Shown here one piece after another: positions 35,625 through 43,945 of a DNA stretch of 64,000 bases. Source of the stretch: Sedimentitalea todarodis (GTDB lineage: Bacteria > Pseudomonadota > Alphaproteobacteria > Rhodobacterales > Rhodobacteraceae); contig NZ_JASMWN010000007.1 of NCBI RefSeq assembly GCF_032595355.1, positions 122,959 to 186,958 of the forward strand, written 5' to 3'. Both the position numbers and the translations under genes were made by a program. The notes under the pieces are model-generated. The model worked only from the letters and a program-made list of their open reading frames with translations, did not search any database and was not told where the DNA came from. The stretch's first letter is position 1. Every line of letters begins with the position of its first letter.

Positions 35625-35640
35625 TGGCACGGCACTTGCA
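35625..35640 (+). promoter_or_regulatory. Consensus sigma-54 (-24/-12) promoter of the monooxygenase operon
   Basis: TGGCACGGCACTTGCA matches the sigma-54 consensus TGGCACG-N4-TTGCA at every defined position. Transcription would start near 35651, giving an untranslated leader of about 260 nt before the alpha-subunit gene. Together with an RpoN paralogue upstream and a GAFTGA-type activator downstream, this supports strict activator-dependent expression. Confidence 0.92.
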
Positions 35641-35723
35641 CGTAAGTGTGCATAACGCCGCGTTTCCGAAAACGGGAACCACCAAGAACGAAGGAACAGG
35701 GAGTGAAGAACCGCATCGAGCCT

Positions 35724-35888
35724 GGAGGGATCTTTATCTCTCCTCCGTTTGAAGCAGTGCTGTACGCTTTCAAACCTTTGCCGTGATCCGATCGACCGGA
35801 GCTTACCGCCGCAACATTCGTTGGCTGGCGGGGCCGGGTCGAGTGAACTGGCAGCACTTGCTGCCTCCAACGGACCGGTAAACCGGTC
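35724..35888 (+). other. Structured 5' leader: three successive hairpins before the alpha-subunit gene
   Basis: Hairpin 1 (35724-35743) pairs GGAGGGAT with ATCTCTCC (one G-U). Hairpin 2 (35850-35865) pairs GGCAGCA with TGCTGCC. Hairpin 3 (35873-35888) pairs GACCGGT with ACCGGTC and ends 6 nt before the AAAGGAGG ribosome-binding site. They could protect the message or control its translation. No known riboswitch was recognised. Confidence 0.5.
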
Positions 35889-35910
35889 AGAGCTAAAGGA
35901 GGCTCATGGC

Positions 35911-37575
35911 ATGGCGATAACGCTAAACAAAATAACCTCCCAACGGGGTATCTCGGTGGGTGAAGCCACCAAGAAAATATCCGACCTTGGATGGAATCCC
36001 ACCTATGTGCAGGAAGCCAATACCTTCCCGACAGACTACAAGATCACCAAAGCGCCGCGCGATCCGATGAAGCAGGTCCTGCGGTCGTATTTCCCGATGG
36101 AAGAAGAAAAGGACAATCGGGTTTATGGTGCGTTGGATGCGGCGCTTCGCGGCGACATGTTCCGCAATGTCGAGCCACGCTGGATCGAGTGGATGAAGCT
36201 GTTCCTGGCGATCATCCCGTTCCCGGAAATCTCGGCCGCGCGATCGATGGCAATGGTGGCCCGACTGGCCCCCGGTGAAGACCTGCGCACCGGTTTCACC
36301 ATGCAGATGGTTGATGAGTTCCGGCACTCCACGATCCAGATGAACCTCAAGAAATGGTACATGGAAAACTACATCGACCCGGCCGGGTTCGATATCACCG
36401 AAGAAGCCTTTGGCAAATGCTATGCGACAACCATTGGCCGTCAGTTCGGTGAAGGGTTCCTGACCGGCGACACGATGACCGCCGCGTGCATGTACCTGAC
36501 CGTCGTTGCGGAAACCGCATTCACCAACACGCTGTTCGTCGCGATGCCGTCCGAGGCCGCCCGCAACGGCGACTATGCGCTGCCGACCGTGTTCCTGTCG
36601 GTCCAGTCCGACGAAAGTCGCCACATCGGCAACGGGCATTCGCTGCTGATGGCGGCGCTGAAAGAGCCTGAAAACCATCTGCTGCTTGAGCGCGATCTGC
36701 GCTATGCGTTCTGGCAGAACCACGCCATTGTCGATGCGGCAATCGGTACCTTCATCGAGTACGGCACCACCAACCGCGACAAAGACAAGGAATCCTACGC
36801 GGAAATGTGGCACCGCTGGATCTTTGAAGACTACTATCGGACCTACATGCTGCCGCTCGAAAAATACGGCGTCAAAGTGCACCACGACGATGTGCACGAA
36901 GCCTGGAAGCGGATCACCGAAAAAAACTATGTGCACAAGGTTGCCCAGTTCTTCGCGGTTGGTTGGCCGGTGAATTTCTGGCGGATCGAAGCTCAGACCG
37001 AGAAAGACTTCGAGTGGTTCGAGCACAAGTATCCGGGCTGGTACGCCGAATTCGGCGACTTCTGGAAATGGTATGCCAAGCTGAGCGTGCCTGGCCAGAA
37101 GGTCATCACCTTCAACGAAGAAGTGGGTTACGTCTATCCGCATCGCTGCTGGTCGTGCCTGGTGCCCTGCCTGATCCGGGAGGACATGGTTGTCGATGAA
37201 ATCGACGGTCAGCTTCACACCTTTGCGCATGAACTGGATCGTTGGACCGCTGTCGAGGCATTCGCCGACGAATACCAGGGCCGTCCGACTCCTGCCATGG
37301 GCAAGTTCTCGGGCAAGCGCGAATGGGAAACGCTGTATGACGGCTGGGATCTGGCGGATGCCATCACCGATCTCAACTTTGTCCGCGAAGACGGCAAGAC
37401 CCTGGTGCCACAGCCGCATCTGCGCTTTGACAACAAGGACATGTGGACGCTTGATGACGTGCGCGGTCACACGCTGGGTTCACCGCTCAACGCTCTGCGT
37501 GGCATGTCGGATGCAGAACGCGAAACGCATCTGGCCGAGTATCGCGCCGGTTTCACAATCAATCCCTGCAACTGA
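35911..37575 (+). CDS. prmA: Soluble diiron monooxygenase hydroxylase alpha subunit (propane-monooxygenase type)
   Basis: This 554-residue protein is the catalytic subunit of a soluble diiron monooxygenase, group 5 (PrmA/MimA) by gene order and sequence feel. All six ligands are visible: Glu106, Glu136/His139 (DEFRH), Glu201 and Glu235/His238 (DESRH). The 30- and 34-residue spacings equal those of methane monooxygenase MmoX. It inserts one oxygen atom into an alkane or small ketone/phenol. The ATG at 35911 follows AAAGGAGG; the frame is open upstream but that part lies in the leader. First gene of the sigma-54-driven operon. Confidence 0.95.
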   Translation: MAITLNKITSQRGISVGEATKKISDLGWNPTYVQEANTFPTDYKITKAPRDPMKQVLRSYFPMEEEKDNRVYGALDAALRGDMFRNVEPRWIEWMKLFLAIIPFPEISAARSMAMVARLAPGEDLRTGFTMQMVDEFRHSTIQMNLKKWYMENYIDPAGFDITEEAFGKCYATTIGRQFGEGFLTGDTMTAACMYLTVVAETAFTNTLFVAMPSEAARNGDYALPTVFLSVQSDESRHIGNGHSLLMAALKEPENHLLLERDLRYAFWQNHAIVDAAIGTFIEYGTTNRDKDKESYAEMWHRWIFEDYYRTYMLPLEKYGVKVHHDDVHEAWKRITEKNYVHKVAQFFAVGWPVNFWRIEAQTEKDFEWFEHKYPGWYAEFGDFWKWYAKLSVPGQKVITFNEEVGYVYPHRCWSCLVPCLIREDMVVDEIDGQLHTFAHELDRWTAVEAFADEYQGRPTPAMGKFSGKREWETLYDGWDLADAITDLNFVREDGKTLVPQPHLRFDNKDMWTLDDVRGHTLGSPLNALRGMSDAERETHLAEYRAGFTINPCN

Positions 37576-37586
37576 TCAACAAACAA

Positions 37587-37611
37587 GCACAGGCCGCTCG
37601 GCGGCCTGTGC
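37587..37611 (+). other. Strong intercistronic hairpin between alpha subunit and reductase genes
   Basis: GCACAGGCCGC and GCGGCCTGTGC form an 11-bp perfect stem with a TCG loop, 11 bp after the alpha-subunit stop. There is no T-run, so it is probably a processing/stability element that allows more alpha subunit than reductase to be made, or a partial terminator. Confidence 0.65.
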
Positions 37612-37667
37612 ATCTGAATACAATACGGTGACCAGAAGGATTTCTGGCGCTTGGGGAGATGGAAGAT

Positions 37668-38726
37668 ATGGGTGACGTTTACAACGTTAGGCTGGAACCG
37701 GTCGGTGTTGAGTTCGAGGTGGAAGAAGATGAAACCATCCTCGACGCCGCATTCCGCCAGGGCATTGCGCTGCCTCATGGCTGCAAGGAAGGCCAGTGTT
37801 CCGCCTGCAAATGTATCCGGCTCGATGGCGAAACCGAGTTGTTGAAATACTCGACGTTCGCACTCAACGATTTTGAACGCGAAAGCGGGCATATTCTGAT
37901 GTGCCGCACGCTGGCCTATAGCGATGTCGAGATCGAGTTGCTGAACTTCGACGAAGAGCTCCTATCCAAGGCCATTCCGGTGAGAGACTTCGACGGTCGC
38001 ATTGTCAGCTTCGAAAAGCTGACCCATGACATCCGGGGCGTCGAAATCGAAATAGACACACCTCTCAAGTTTTGGGCGGGGCAATATGTCGACATCACGG
38101 TCACCACCGAAACGGGGGAGGAGATTACACGCTCGTTCTCCATGGCAAATCCGCCGAGCGAAGCCCAAAAACTCTCGTTCATCATCAAAAAATTCCCGGA
38201 CGGAAGATTCTCAAACGAACTCGACGCCGGAGGGATCAAGCAAGACGCCAAGGTCAAGATCAGAGGACCCTACGGAATGTGCTTCCGACGCGAAGACCGA
38301 AAAGGACCGGTAATTCTCGTGGGTGCGGGATCAGGGATGTCGCCGGTGCGGTCGATCCTTCACGATCAACTGGTAAGCGGTGAAGATCGCCCGATCCTGT
38401 TTTTTTACGGCGCCCGTGGACAGGATGACCTGTTCAAGCTTGACGAGATTGACGCGTTGATCAAGTCAAACCCGTCGCTCGAATTTGTCCCTGTGCTCAG
38501 CCACGCAGATGACGACGACACCTGGACCGGCGAGCGCGGCTTTGTACATGAATGTGTCGATCGTCGGCTCAAGGAAATGGACATCGACGGGGACGGGGAC
38601 GTTTATGCCTGTGGCCCCCCGCCGATGATCGATGCGCTTACGCCTGTGCTGTTCATGAACGATTTCGAACTGGACCGCATCTTCTACGACAAGTTCACAC
38701 CGACTTCCGGTTCATCGGCCCACTGA
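37668..38726 (+). CDS. prmB: Monooxygenase reductase (2Fe-2S / FAD / NADH)
   Basis: This 352-residue reductase has an N-terminal plant-type ferredoxin domain with cluster ligands Cys39, Cys44, Cys47 and Cys79 (HGCKEGQCSACKC and LMCRT), an FAD-binding domain with RSFSMANPP, and an NAD-binding domain with GAGSGMSPVRSIL and YACGPPPMIDA. It passes electrons from NADH to the diiron hydroxylase. The ATG at 37668 is preferred because GGGGAG lies at proper distance; the ATG at 37659 directly abuts it. Position between alpha and beta genes is typical of prmABCD. Confidence 0.93.
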   Translation: MGDVYNVRLEPVGVEFEVEEDETILDAAFRQGIALPHGCKEGQCSACKCIRLDGETELLKYSTFALNDFERESGHILMCRTLAYSDVEIELLNFDEELLSKAIPVRDFDGRIVSFEKLTHDIRGVEIEIDTPLKFWAGQYVDITVTTETGEEITRSFSMANPPSEAQKLSFIIKKFPDGRFSNELDAGGIKQDAKVKIRGPYGMCFRREDRKGPVILVGAGSGMSPVRSILHDQLVSGEDRPILFFYGARGQDDLFKLDEIDALIKSNPSLEFVPVLSHADDDDTWTGERGFVHECVDRRLKEMDIDGDGDVYACGPPPMIDALTPVLFMNDFELDRIFYDKFTPTSGSSAH

Positions 38727-38778
38727 TGCTTGGGCTGATCGCTAGTCATGTGAATGAAACCAATAATGGGAGGCTACA

Positions 38779-39843
38779 ATGGTAGCTACATCAAGTTCTG
38801 TCGGGTCTGGCGCTGCGGGTGCAGCCACGTTTGTCGGATCGAACAGCCGCAAATACAACTACTACGAACCGCGCGGCAAACGCGCCACGCATTACGAGGA
38901 TGTCACGGTTGACGTGCAACCCGATCCCGAACGCTATCTGATCCAGAACTGGATCATCGAGTTCGATGGCGGCAAGGGCGGTGGCGCGTATCAGAAAGAG
39001 TTCACACAGGCACTGAGTTCGAACTGGCATGCCTTCCGCGCCCCCGACCAGGAATGGGAACGCACCCACTACCAGCGACAGTCCAAGATTTGTACGATGG
39101 TCCAATCGGTGATCGCCAACGCCCGCAAAGCCGGCGCGCACTCGGCGTTTGACAAGTCCTGGAACCGCATCCTGCAGACCCATCTTGGTGCCTGGAAACA
39201 TGCCGAGTTCGGTCTGGGCACGTCGCTGATGCAGGCGCAGCGCTATGGCTATACCCAGATGATCAACAACGCGACCTTGACCAACTCATCCTACAAGTTG
39301 CGTCTGGCACAGGACATCACCTTGTATCTGGCCGAGATCGGTATGGATATTGAAGGCTGGGATGACGAGTTGGGTAAGAAGACCTGGCTGGAAGATCCCA
39401 TCTGGCAGCCGGCCCGCGAAGCCATTGAATCGATCATGGGCTCCGAGGATTACCTGGAGCAGTACTTCGCCATCAACCTGATCTTTGAACCGCTGGTGGG
39501 TGAATTGTTCCGCTCTGGCTTCCTGATGCAGGCGGCTGCCGCGAACAACGATTTCATCACTCCGCCGGTGATTTCTGCAGCCGAAGCCGACTACGAGCGC
39601 AATCTGGCCAACACCATCGATCTGATGTTCCTGTTGGCGAATGACGAACAGCACGGCGCACATAACAAGGCGCTGTTCCAGTCCTGGGTCAACAAACATG
39701 GTGCCTTGGCTGACAAGGCCGCTCAGGGGCTTCAACCCATCTGGTCGCAGCCGCATTCCAAACCCGTGTCATTCGAGGATGTCAAAGCCGTGTCGCATGA
39801 GCGCATCGGTCAGATCCTGAGTGAACTGGGCCTGAACCGCTAA
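38779..39843 (+). CDS. prmC: Monooxygenase hydroxylase beta subunit
   Basis: This 354-residue protein has the ferritin-like fold of the small hydroxylase subunit but lacks the ExxH ligand pairs, as expected for a structural subunit. Recognisable stretches are TQALSSNWHAFRAPDQEWERTHYQRQ (about 75-100) and IFEPLVGELFRSGFL (about 233-247). With the alpha subunit it forms the hydroxylase core. It follows GGGAGGCT and is 18 bp from the coupling-protein gene. Confidence 0.93.
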   Translation: MVATSSSVGSGAAGAATFVGSNSRKYNYYEPRGKRATHYEDVTVDVQPDPERYLIQNWIIEFDGGKGGGAYQKEFTQALSSNWHAFRAPDQEWERTHYQRQSKICTMVQSVIANARKAGAHSAFDKSWNRILQTHLGAWKHAEFGLGTSLMQAQRYGYTQMINNATLTNSSYKLRLAQDITLYLAEIGMDIEGWDDELGKKTWLEDPIWQPAREAIESIMGSEDYLEQYFAINLIFEPLVGELFRSGFLMQAAAANNDFITPPVISAAEADYERNLANTIDLMFLLANDEQHGAHNKALFQSWVNKHGALADKAAQGLQPIWSQPHSKPVSFEDVKAVSHERIGQILSELGLNR

Positions 39844-39861
39844 TCCAAGGGAGCAATTTTT

Positions 39862-40233
39862 ATGTCAGATATAGCGCGTGACGCGACAAATACGAACATC
39901 TTCAAATCGATGAAGGATATCACGTTCGAGCAAACCATCTCACATCAGTGCGGCGTGACCATGAACGACTCGGTCGAGGCGCGGGCGATTGCCGAATTCA
40001 TGAATGAAGATCCGAAAGTGACGATCACTCATAACCCGGCAACGATCCGCATTGATGGCGAAGGCAAGCTGGTCTTCCAGATGGACGAGATCAGCGAGTT
40101 TCTGGGCCGTGAGATGACGGCGGAGACCTTCGAGGTGAACACATCCACCCACTATGGGCGGATGGTGCGGGTTGATGACAACACCGTCGTTCTGTTCGGC
40201 AACATGGATGATGTACTCGAATTCGTCGAGTAA
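39862..40233 (+). CDS. prmD: Monooxygenase coupling/effector protein (MmoB-like)
   Basis: This 123-residue protein is of the MmoB/DmpM family. It binds the hydroxylase and tunes substrate access and oxygen activation; it has no cofactor. Family features are GVTMNDSVEARAIAEFM and the C-terminal YGRMVRVDDNTVVLFG. It is the fourth structural gene; the order alpha-reductase-beta-coupling is that of group 5 propane monooxygenases. Confidence 0.92.
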   Translation: MSDIARDATNTNIFKSMKDITFEQTISHQCGVTMNDSVEARAIAEFMNEDPKVTITHNPATIRIDGEGKLVFQMDEISEFLGREMTAETFEVNTSTHYGRMVRVDDNTVVLFGNMDDVLEFVE

Positions 40234-40322
40234 CCACATCCGTTTTCGCTCTCGGACCCAGGTCCGGGGGCACACCGCATTCTTCATCGACCCACAACTC
40301 TGACGACCTTAGGAGGAGCAAT

Positions 40323-41348
40323 ATGTTCATTACGAAAGATGGCAAGGAAGTCTTCATCGTCGACGGCCATACCCATTTCTGGGATGGCAGCCCCGAGAAC
40401 CAAAGCAACATCCATGGCAAGCAGTTCATTGATTGCTTTTACGCCTATCACACCAACCTGAGCCCCCCCGAACAGCTATGGGAAAAGGGGCGGTTCGAGA
40501 AGTACTCCGAAGATGATGTATACCGTGACCTGTTCATCGACGGGCCGGATGATGTAGCGATCATCCAGTCGACCTACCTGCGGGATTTCTACAAGAACGG
40601 GTTCTCCAGCATCGAACGCAGCACCTCGATGGCGGCCCGCCATCCCGAACGCTTCATCGTGAACGGCTCCTTCGACCCGCGCGATGGGGAAAAGGCGCTG
40701 GAATACATCCATTACATGAAAGAAGAATTCGATATCCAGGGCGTGAAAATGTACACCGCCGAATGGAACGGAGAGAGCAAGGGTTGGGCGCTGAACGACC
40801 CGGCCGCCTACAAGTGTTTCGAACTTTGCGACAAGCTCGGCATCAAGAACATCCATGTCCACAAGGGCCCGACGATCATTCCGCTGAACAAGGACGCATT
40901 TGACGTTCACGATGTGGATTACGCGGCCACCGACTTCCAGAACCTGAACTGGATTATCGAGCATTGCGGATTGCCGCGGCTGGATGATTTCTGCTGGATC
41001 GCGACGCAGGAAACCAACGTCTATGCCGGTTTGGCCGTGGTCATGCCGTTTATCCATACACGCCCTCGGTATTTCGCCGAAGTGATGGCGGAATTGCTGT
41101 TCTGGATCGGCGAGGACAAGATCCTGTTCGGGTCCGACTATGCGATCTGGACGCCGCAATGGCTGGTCGAAAAGTTCTGGGAGTTCCAGATCCACGAAGA
41201 CATTTCGGCAGAACGCGTCGGCGTGCAGTTGACCGATGAAGTCAAGGAAAAAATCCTCGGTCTGAATGCGGCCAAGATGTACAACATCGATGTCGAAGCC
41301 AAGAAGAAACAGCTGAACGCTGCTCCCGTTCAGATCGCGGCGGAGTAG
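40323..41348 (+). CDS. Amidohydrolase-family protein of the monooxygenase operon
   Basis: This 341-residue protein has an amidohydrolase-2 TIM-barrel fold with metal-binding H16xH18 (VDGHTHFW), HVHKGP near 180, IEHCG near 215 and the catalytic-type Asp in GSDYAIW near 275. Homologues follow mimABCD in mycobacteria and other prm loci, where the role is unclear; assembly/metal handling or downstream substrate cleavage have both been considered. AGGAGGAGC provides a strong start. Confidence 0.85.
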   Translation: MFITKDGKEVFIVDGHTHFWDGSPENQSNIHGKQFIDCFYAYHTNLSPPEQLWEKGRFEKYSEDDVYRDLFIDGPDDVAIIQSTYLRDFYKNGFSSIERSTSMAARHPERFIVNGSFDPRDGEKALEYIHYMKEEFDIQGVKMYTAEWNGESKGWALNDPAAYKCFELCDKLGIKNIHVHKGPTIIPLNKDAFDVHDVDYAATDFQNLNWIIEHCGLPRLDDFCWIATQETNVYAGLAVVMPFIHTRPRYFAEVMAELLFWIGEDKILFGSDYAIWTPQWLVEKFWEFQIHEDISAERVGVQLTDEVKEKILGLNAAKMYNIDVEAKKKQLNAAPVQIAAE

Positions 41349-41352
41349 CGCG

Positions 41353-42168
41353 ATGTTCCTGAAACTCCAGGAAACTGAACAGGCAAACGCGGTCTGGGAA
41401 TGCCTGGAGCATGTCACCGACCCCGAGCTTGATGAACCTGTGACAGACATGGGTTTTATCGAGCGCATCTCGGTAGACCCACAGCAAAAAAGGGTGGAAG
41501 TCGAGTTTCGGCTTCCTACCTACTGGTGTTCGCCGAATTTTGCCTTCCTCATGGCGTTCGACATTCGCAGTGCGGTCTCAACTCTGCCCTGGGTGAACCA
41601 TGTCAACGTGACGCTGAACGATCACTGTTTCGCGGATCGCGTAAATGATGGCGTCAACGGAAATCACGAATTTTCAGATGTCTTTGCCGACTACTGCGAC
41701 GGCGAGAATCTCGATGCGGTGCGTCTGAAGTTCCTGGAAAAGGCCTTCATCCGGCGCCAGGAGACCGTTTTGCTGGGGCTGGAAGCCAAGGGGTATTCGG
41801 GCGCAGACATCGTGAACATGACGCTTGAAACCCTTGATGCGGTCCATTTCACAGGCTGCGAAGAAGCCAAGCAGAAACCCAGATACAGATCGCTCTTGGT
41901 GTCGCGGGGCCTGGCTACTGGCCTTCACGATCCGGCGTTTGTGACCTGGGAAGGTGACCGGCTGACCATCGACGGATTGAGAGGCTATCTCGCCACTCTG
42001 CGCGGCGTCCGCATCAATATGGAGTTCAGCGGAGCGCTGTGCCGGGGCTTGCAATCGACCCGCTACAAAGAAGTCGAGATCGGCAAGGACGGGCCAACAT
42101 TGATCGATTTCATTCTGCACCGCGTGCCCCCGAAGGGTGCGGGCGGCAAATCCGGAGTGACCACCTAG
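41353..42168 (+). CDS. DUF59/MIP18-family protein, likely metal-site assembly factor
   Basis: This 271-residue protein begins with a DUF59 domain (about 10-90) with DPELDEPVTDMGFIERI and a cysteine in YWCSPNF; such domains act in iron-sulfur or iron-cofactor maturation. The C-terminal 170 residues are an extension seen in monooxygenase-linked members. It starts 4 nt after the amidohydrolase stop. Inference: it helps assemble the diiron site or the reductase cluster. Confidence 0.8.
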   Translation: MFLKLQETEQANAVWECLEHVTDPELDEPVTDMGFIERISVDPQQKRVEVEFRLPTYWCSPNFAFLMAFDIRSAVSTLPWVNHVNVTLNDHCFADRVNDGVNGNHEFSDVFADYCDGENLDAVRLKFLEKAFIRRQETVLLGLEAKGYSGADIVNMTLETLDAVHFTGCEEAKQKPRYRSLLVSRGLATGLHDPAFVTWEGDRLTIDGLRGYLATLRGVRINMEFSGALCRGLQSTRYKEVEIGKDGPTLIDFILHRVPPKGAGGKSGVTT

Positions 42169-42244
42169 CCAATCACAAACACGGGCGTCTCAGACTTCAT
42201 CAAACAAAGTGTCCAGGCATACACGTCCTGGCAGGGAGAGCATC

Positions 42245-43882
42245 ATGGCCAAACTTCTCATACATAACGGAACTGCGCGTCAGGCGCTTGCGCGGGGCGT
42301 GGCACAACTCGCAGCAGCGGTCGAGCCCACCCTTGGCCCCAAGGGCCTGAACGCCATGATCGATCGCCCGATCGGCACCCCACTAGTGACCCGCGATGGG
42401 GTGTCAATCGCCTCGGAGATTGAATTGCCGGATCGGTTCGAAAACATGGGCGCGCAGGTCGTGCGCGAGGTATCGATGCAGACAAACGAGGTGGCCGGTG
42501 ACGGAACAACCACGGCGATCGTATTGGCCAATGCCCTGATCCAGCAGGGTGTGAGGATCACCGAGCAGGGCGTCAAGCCGGTTGATTTGTGCAAGGGGAT
42601 CGACCTCGCGGTAGAGCGCATCATTCAGGAGTTGGATGAGAGTGCACGCTCCTGTGACGAAAACACTGACTTTTTGACAGCCGTTGCGCGTGTGTCGGCC
42701 ACCGATCCTGAACTGGGATCACTCGTGGCCGAAGCCTACGGCCGGGTCGGCAAGGAAGGCGTGATAACCACTGATTTTTCCGTGACCATCGACACGACCC
42801 TTGAAGTGGTCGAGGGAATGTCCTTTGAACGGGGATATATTTCGCATCACATGGTCACGGACCGCGACAACATGGAGGCGGTTCTTGAGAACCCGCTGAT
42901 CCTGTTGTCCGATCAGAAAATCCTGCATCCCGATATCTTGCAGAACGCGCGCGATATAGCCAGTCGCGAAAACCGCCCGTTGCTGATCGTCGCGGAAGAG
43001 ATCGCCCCCGAAGTGGTGATTTCGTTGATGAACGAAGGCGGCGCGGGCAAGTACCTGATTGTTCACCCGCCGGAATATGGCCATTGGCGTTCGGCAATGA
43101 TGGATGACCTGGCGATACTCACCGGTGGTGAAGTGCTTGCGCGCGATTTGGGCAAGAAGATTGAAAACGTCACACTTGAACAACTTGGTGGCGCTCAGAA
43201 GGCCAAGGTCAGCGCATCACTGACCAGCATCATTCGTGGTGAGGGCGAGCCATCAGCGATCAGGGCGCGGCGCGATCAGGTGCAGCGTCAACACGATGTC
43301 GCCCCACCCAATATCGAACAGGACAAACTGCGAGAGCGGCTTTCCAAGTTGTCCGGCGGTACTGCGGTGATCTACGCGGGCGGTTTCACTCCGGTAGAGC
43401 AAAAGCGCAAGATACAGCTGATCGAGGATTCGCTTTGTGCTGTTCAAGCCGCTGCCGAAGATGGCGTGGTCGCGGGTGGCGGCACGGCGCTGGCCCAGAT
43501 CGGCGCGGTGCTGGATGATCTTGTCTCGGACAACGAAGGCGACGTCTGCAAAGGGGTCGATCTGGTCCGGTCGGTTCTCACCCGCCCGATGGAGCGCATC
43601 GCCAGCAACGCCGGCGCCGACCCCTGCGCGGTGGTGGCTTCGGTCATCTCGGCGCAACCGGGGTACGGATATGACGCCTCGGGCGGTGAGTTCCGCGACA
43701 TGTTCCAGGCAGGGATCATTGATCCCGCGCGGGTGACCGCCAGCGCGTTGGTAAATGCGGCATCTGTGGCCACGCTGATCCTGACGACAGAAACCTTGGT
43801 GGGCGATCTGGCCGAAGGCGAGGCCGACCCAACCGAAGGTCCTGCCCTGGGCGGCGGTGCCGAGCTTTTGGGGCGCCCGTAA
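42245..43882 (+). CDS. prmG: Dedicated GroEL-like chaperonin (MimG/PrmG type)
   Basis: This 545-residue Hsp60 has the ATP-binding GDGTTTA motif near residue 85 and TLGPKG at the N-terminus, but lacks the usual Gly-Gly-Met tail (ends GGGAELLGRP) and diverges in the apical domain. In mycobacteria the equivalent MimG is required for productive folding of the hydroxylase. It is in the same operon and not with a groES gene, which supports specialisation to the monooxygenase. The ATG at 42245 follows GGGAG. Confidence 0.9.
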   Translation: MAKLLIHNGTARQALARGVAQLAAAVEPTLGPKGLNAMIDRPIGTPLVTRDGVSIASEIELPDRFENMGAQVVREVSMQTNEVAGDGTTTAIVLANALIQQGVRITEQGVKPVDLCKGIDLAVERIIQELDESARSCDENTDFLTAVARVSATDPELGSLVAEAYGRVGKEGVITTDFSVTIDTTLEVVEGMSFERGYISHHMVTDRDNMEAVLENPLILLSDQKILHPDILQNARDIASRENRPLLIVAEEIAPEVVISLMNEGGAGKYLIVHPPEYGHWRSAMMDDLAILTGGEVLARDLGKKIENVTLEQLGGAQKAKVSASLTSIIRGEGEPSAIRARRDQVQRQHDVAPPNIEQDKLRERLSKLSGGTAVIYAGGFTPVEQKRKIQLIEDSLCAVQAAAEDGVVAGGGTALAQIGAVLDDLVSDNEGDVCKGVDLVRSVLTRPMERIASNAGADPCAVVASVISAQPGYGYDASGGEFRDMFQAGIIDPARVTASALVNAASVATLILTTETLVGDLAEGEADPTEGPALGGGAELLGRP

Positions 43883-43945
43883 TCCCAAACACGGTTCGGC
43901 AGCGCAGCCGAACCGGAACAAGATCTGAACCAGAAGGAGCGAAAC

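Noticed and set aside
42245..43882. Call as the housekeeping GroEL
   Set aside because: No groES partner, no Gly-Gly-Met tail, and it is embedded in the monooxygenase operon as in mycobacterial mim loci.
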